Shown here: positions 26,518 through 27,919 of the stretch, piece after piece
Position numbering within the stretch: the first letter of the stretch is position 1
How the letters are laid out: every line of letters starts with the position of its first letter
Source: Pleurobrachia bachei
Lineage: Eukaryota > Ctenophora > Tentaculata > Cydippida > Pleurobrachiidae
DNA length: 27,919 nucleotides
Assembly: GCA_000695325.1 (NCBI GenBank)
Contig: AVPN01000792.1
Span: 1 to 27,919 of the forward strand
Direction: 5' to 3'
The notes under the pieces: model-generated
Databases searched by the model: none
What the model was told of the DNA's origin: nothing
Seen by the model: only the letters and a program-made list of their open reading frames with translations
Position numbers and translations under genes: made by a program

Positions 26518-26681
26518 ACTGTTGTGTGTTGAACACGGTTAAATGTTGAAATTGTTTATAGAATTCTGAAGAAGAGAAAAAAGTACAACGGTATTTTACG
26601 GCTAGATATCATTGAAACAAATATTTACAAGTTCATAAAAACAACAAAACACAATTTCAGTCTCTCAAGTAGACTGGATCA
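26518..26681. other. Intergenic spacer between death-domain and ZC3H13-like genes
   Basis: 164 AT-rich bases separate the death-domain stop from the ZC3H13-like ATG on the minus strand. No motif is seen. Confidence 0.5.
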
Positions 26682-27260
26682 TTATCCAAATTCAATATCA
26701 TCTGGATCTTCAACTTTAAGATGCACGGGGGACGGTGGTCCGTATAAGGGCTGTCCTGAGTGGATACAGGGGTGACATACCCTCTCAGTTGTATCAATCA
26801 GAGTAATGTATTCTGAAATAGAGAGTATAGCAAGTGGTAGGAGAAAATAATACTTACACGAATATAGAGAACTAATTTGGCCATCGTAAAACCCACATAA
26901 ACTTGATAAAAAAGCCAGTGTGTACCTCTAATGATATCGGAGAATGATTCCTCCATACTGGCATCTTCTAACCGATCAATACTGAAGTCGAGTTGTTCTA
27001 ACGTCCACCCCAACTTTACTAATTTCTCATACAATATATCCCCGGAAGTCGTGGTCTCTGTAAAAGTTTCTATATTGAAATCTACGCGTAATTTTGTGAA
27101 TTTGAAGATTTCAACAAACGTTAGGCATACCTTTATCTAATGTGGACGCCCATGAGTTAAGTTTGACGGAGTGTTTTTCAATGATTGTGTCAAACAACTT
27201 AGAAAGTTTCCGAAAAGTGCAGTAGGGGAGCCTCTCAAGTTTGGTATCCTTGATGTTCAT
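26682..27260 (-). CDS. Stand-alone IRAK/Pelle-type death-domain protein
   Basis: Three exons, 27131-27260, 26926-27057 and 26682-26812, with phases 1 and 1, give a 130-residue protein. Residues about 1-90 read LERLPYCTFRKLSKLFDTII, a Trp in LNSWASTL, then SGDILYEKLVKLGWTLEQLD and SFSDII. The layout (LP-x-x-x-x-R-K-L-x-x-x-x-D, W-x-x-L, a late W-T-L-x-x-L helix) follows the death domains of IRAK4/Pelle as I remember them, adaptors of Toll/IL-1 receptor signalling. The C-terminal 40 residues (VCHPCIHSGQPLYGPPSPVH, then an acidic end) match nothing I know. There is no kinase domain before the stop, and the next gene starts 164 bases on. It could be a decoy or adaptor. The family call is by eye only. 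Confidence 0.55.
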
Positions 27261-27919
27261 TATTTGTAGATTTCCACCTCATTTCGTACTACAACCAATT
27301 CCCACCATTTCTTAAAACGAAGACAATTTATTATTATTGATATTTACAAGTGTTCATTCTTTAATGTGGGTAGCCGGTGCACCCAGTGGGCCGGGCAGCC
27401 GGTGCGCCTGTTGATTTATGAATTATAATAATAATAATAATAATAATATCGAATATTTATATCCCGCTATCATGCGTTAAATATGCTAGTTCACTACTCG
27501 TTTATACTAGAACTAAAAGATATACTTAGAGAACACCGAGATTATCGTTAAAACTAACACCGCGTCTATAGCGGCCTTCTCAGGGCCAGAGAAATGCCAT
27601 TCAAGCTAATTTTGGTCAAGAAATAAGAGTGAAGAGAAAAGATTTAAGGAAAAAAAAAGAGGATAAAAATGCGATATAGTATAAAAAAAGAGAGGATAGA
27701 TGATCGTAATAAATATATTGTTAACAAGTAAGAATCGGGGTGGAGCCGGGTGGAGTCATCCCATGGTAAACAAATCACAAAATACCAACAATACGACACT
27801 GGTTTATCTTATACTCCATTTTTTTTCAACTGTTCACCCCCCAAAGTCGTGCGCGGAATTGTTTTGCGCGTTTATCACATGTTAACGTATAGCGCGCGCC
27901 ACACAAATTCTAAATTTCG
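27261..27919. other. AT-rich intergenic region upstream of the death-domain gene
   Basis: No coding exon is evident. It holds an (AAT)n run at about 27425-27448, two AGCCGGTGC words near 27372 and 27399 and poly-A runs near 27650. It presumably contains the promoter of the minus-strand gene cluster. Confidence 0.5.
27425..27448. repeat. (AAT)n microsatellite
   Basis: About eight AAT/ATA units in the intergenic region. Confidence 0.85.

Noticed and set aside
1-27919. CRISPR arrays, bacterial operons, tRNA or rRNA genes.
   Set aside because: None seen; the exon-intron structure is eukaryotic and the repeats are duplicated exons or microsatellites.

Overview
This is eukaryotic, animal nuclear DNA. 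Coding sequence is split into many short exons by introns of mostly 50-110 bases with GT-AG borders. The proteins are animal families: Ig-superfamily receptor, kringle, F5/8C-like, SCHIP1, IRAK/Pelle-type death domain and ZC3H13/Flacc. Short introns and tightly packed genes suggest a compact early-branching invertebrate genome, possibly a sponge. The species call is inference and weak.

Left two thirds (1-19308, + strand): a giant Ig-superfamily receptor locus. Positions 1-5488 are an open-ended partial copy with no start and no membrane segment. It is collinear with 11991-17483 inside the next copy. From 5549 a signal-peptide exon begins a receptor of about 48 exons (roughly 9.4 kb coding, about 3,100 residues) that ends at 19308 after one transmembrane segment and a short basic tail. 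Its ectodomain mixes many Ig-like domains, an F5/8C-like domain (7295-7873), a kringle (8214-8471), an eight-cysteine module (two full copies here, one in the upstream copy and a fused half copy at 5415-5488) and a recurrent beta-rich module of unknown family. The locus is heavily rearranged: internal tandem duplications, an exon fused from two paralogous exons (12593-13569), an exon fused across a duplication junction (5315-5488), an intron present in one copy only, a lost splice donor (about 2508) and a 17-base frameshifting deletion (about 15710).

The strangest signal is at 10156-10193 and 10671-10718. Two blocks of 38 and 48 bases are the base-by-base complement, not the reverse complement, of the sister copy at 12095-12132 and 12610-12657. 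Alignment is otherwise gap-free at a constant offset of 1939. No ordinary inversion makes this, so either the data were corrupted or something very unusual happened.

Right third (19523-27260, - strand): four compact genes run head to tail, with only 164-211 bases between successive coding regions. In transcription order they are a 130-residue IRAK/Pelle-like death-domain protein, a ZC3H13/Flacc-like RE/RD-rich m6A-complex protein whose three C-terminal exons are tandemly duplicated in frame, a SCHIP1-like coiled-coil protein, and a C2H2 zinc-finger protein. The zinc-finger gene converges tail to tail on the receptor gene. Positions 27261-27919 are AT-rich intergenic sequence.
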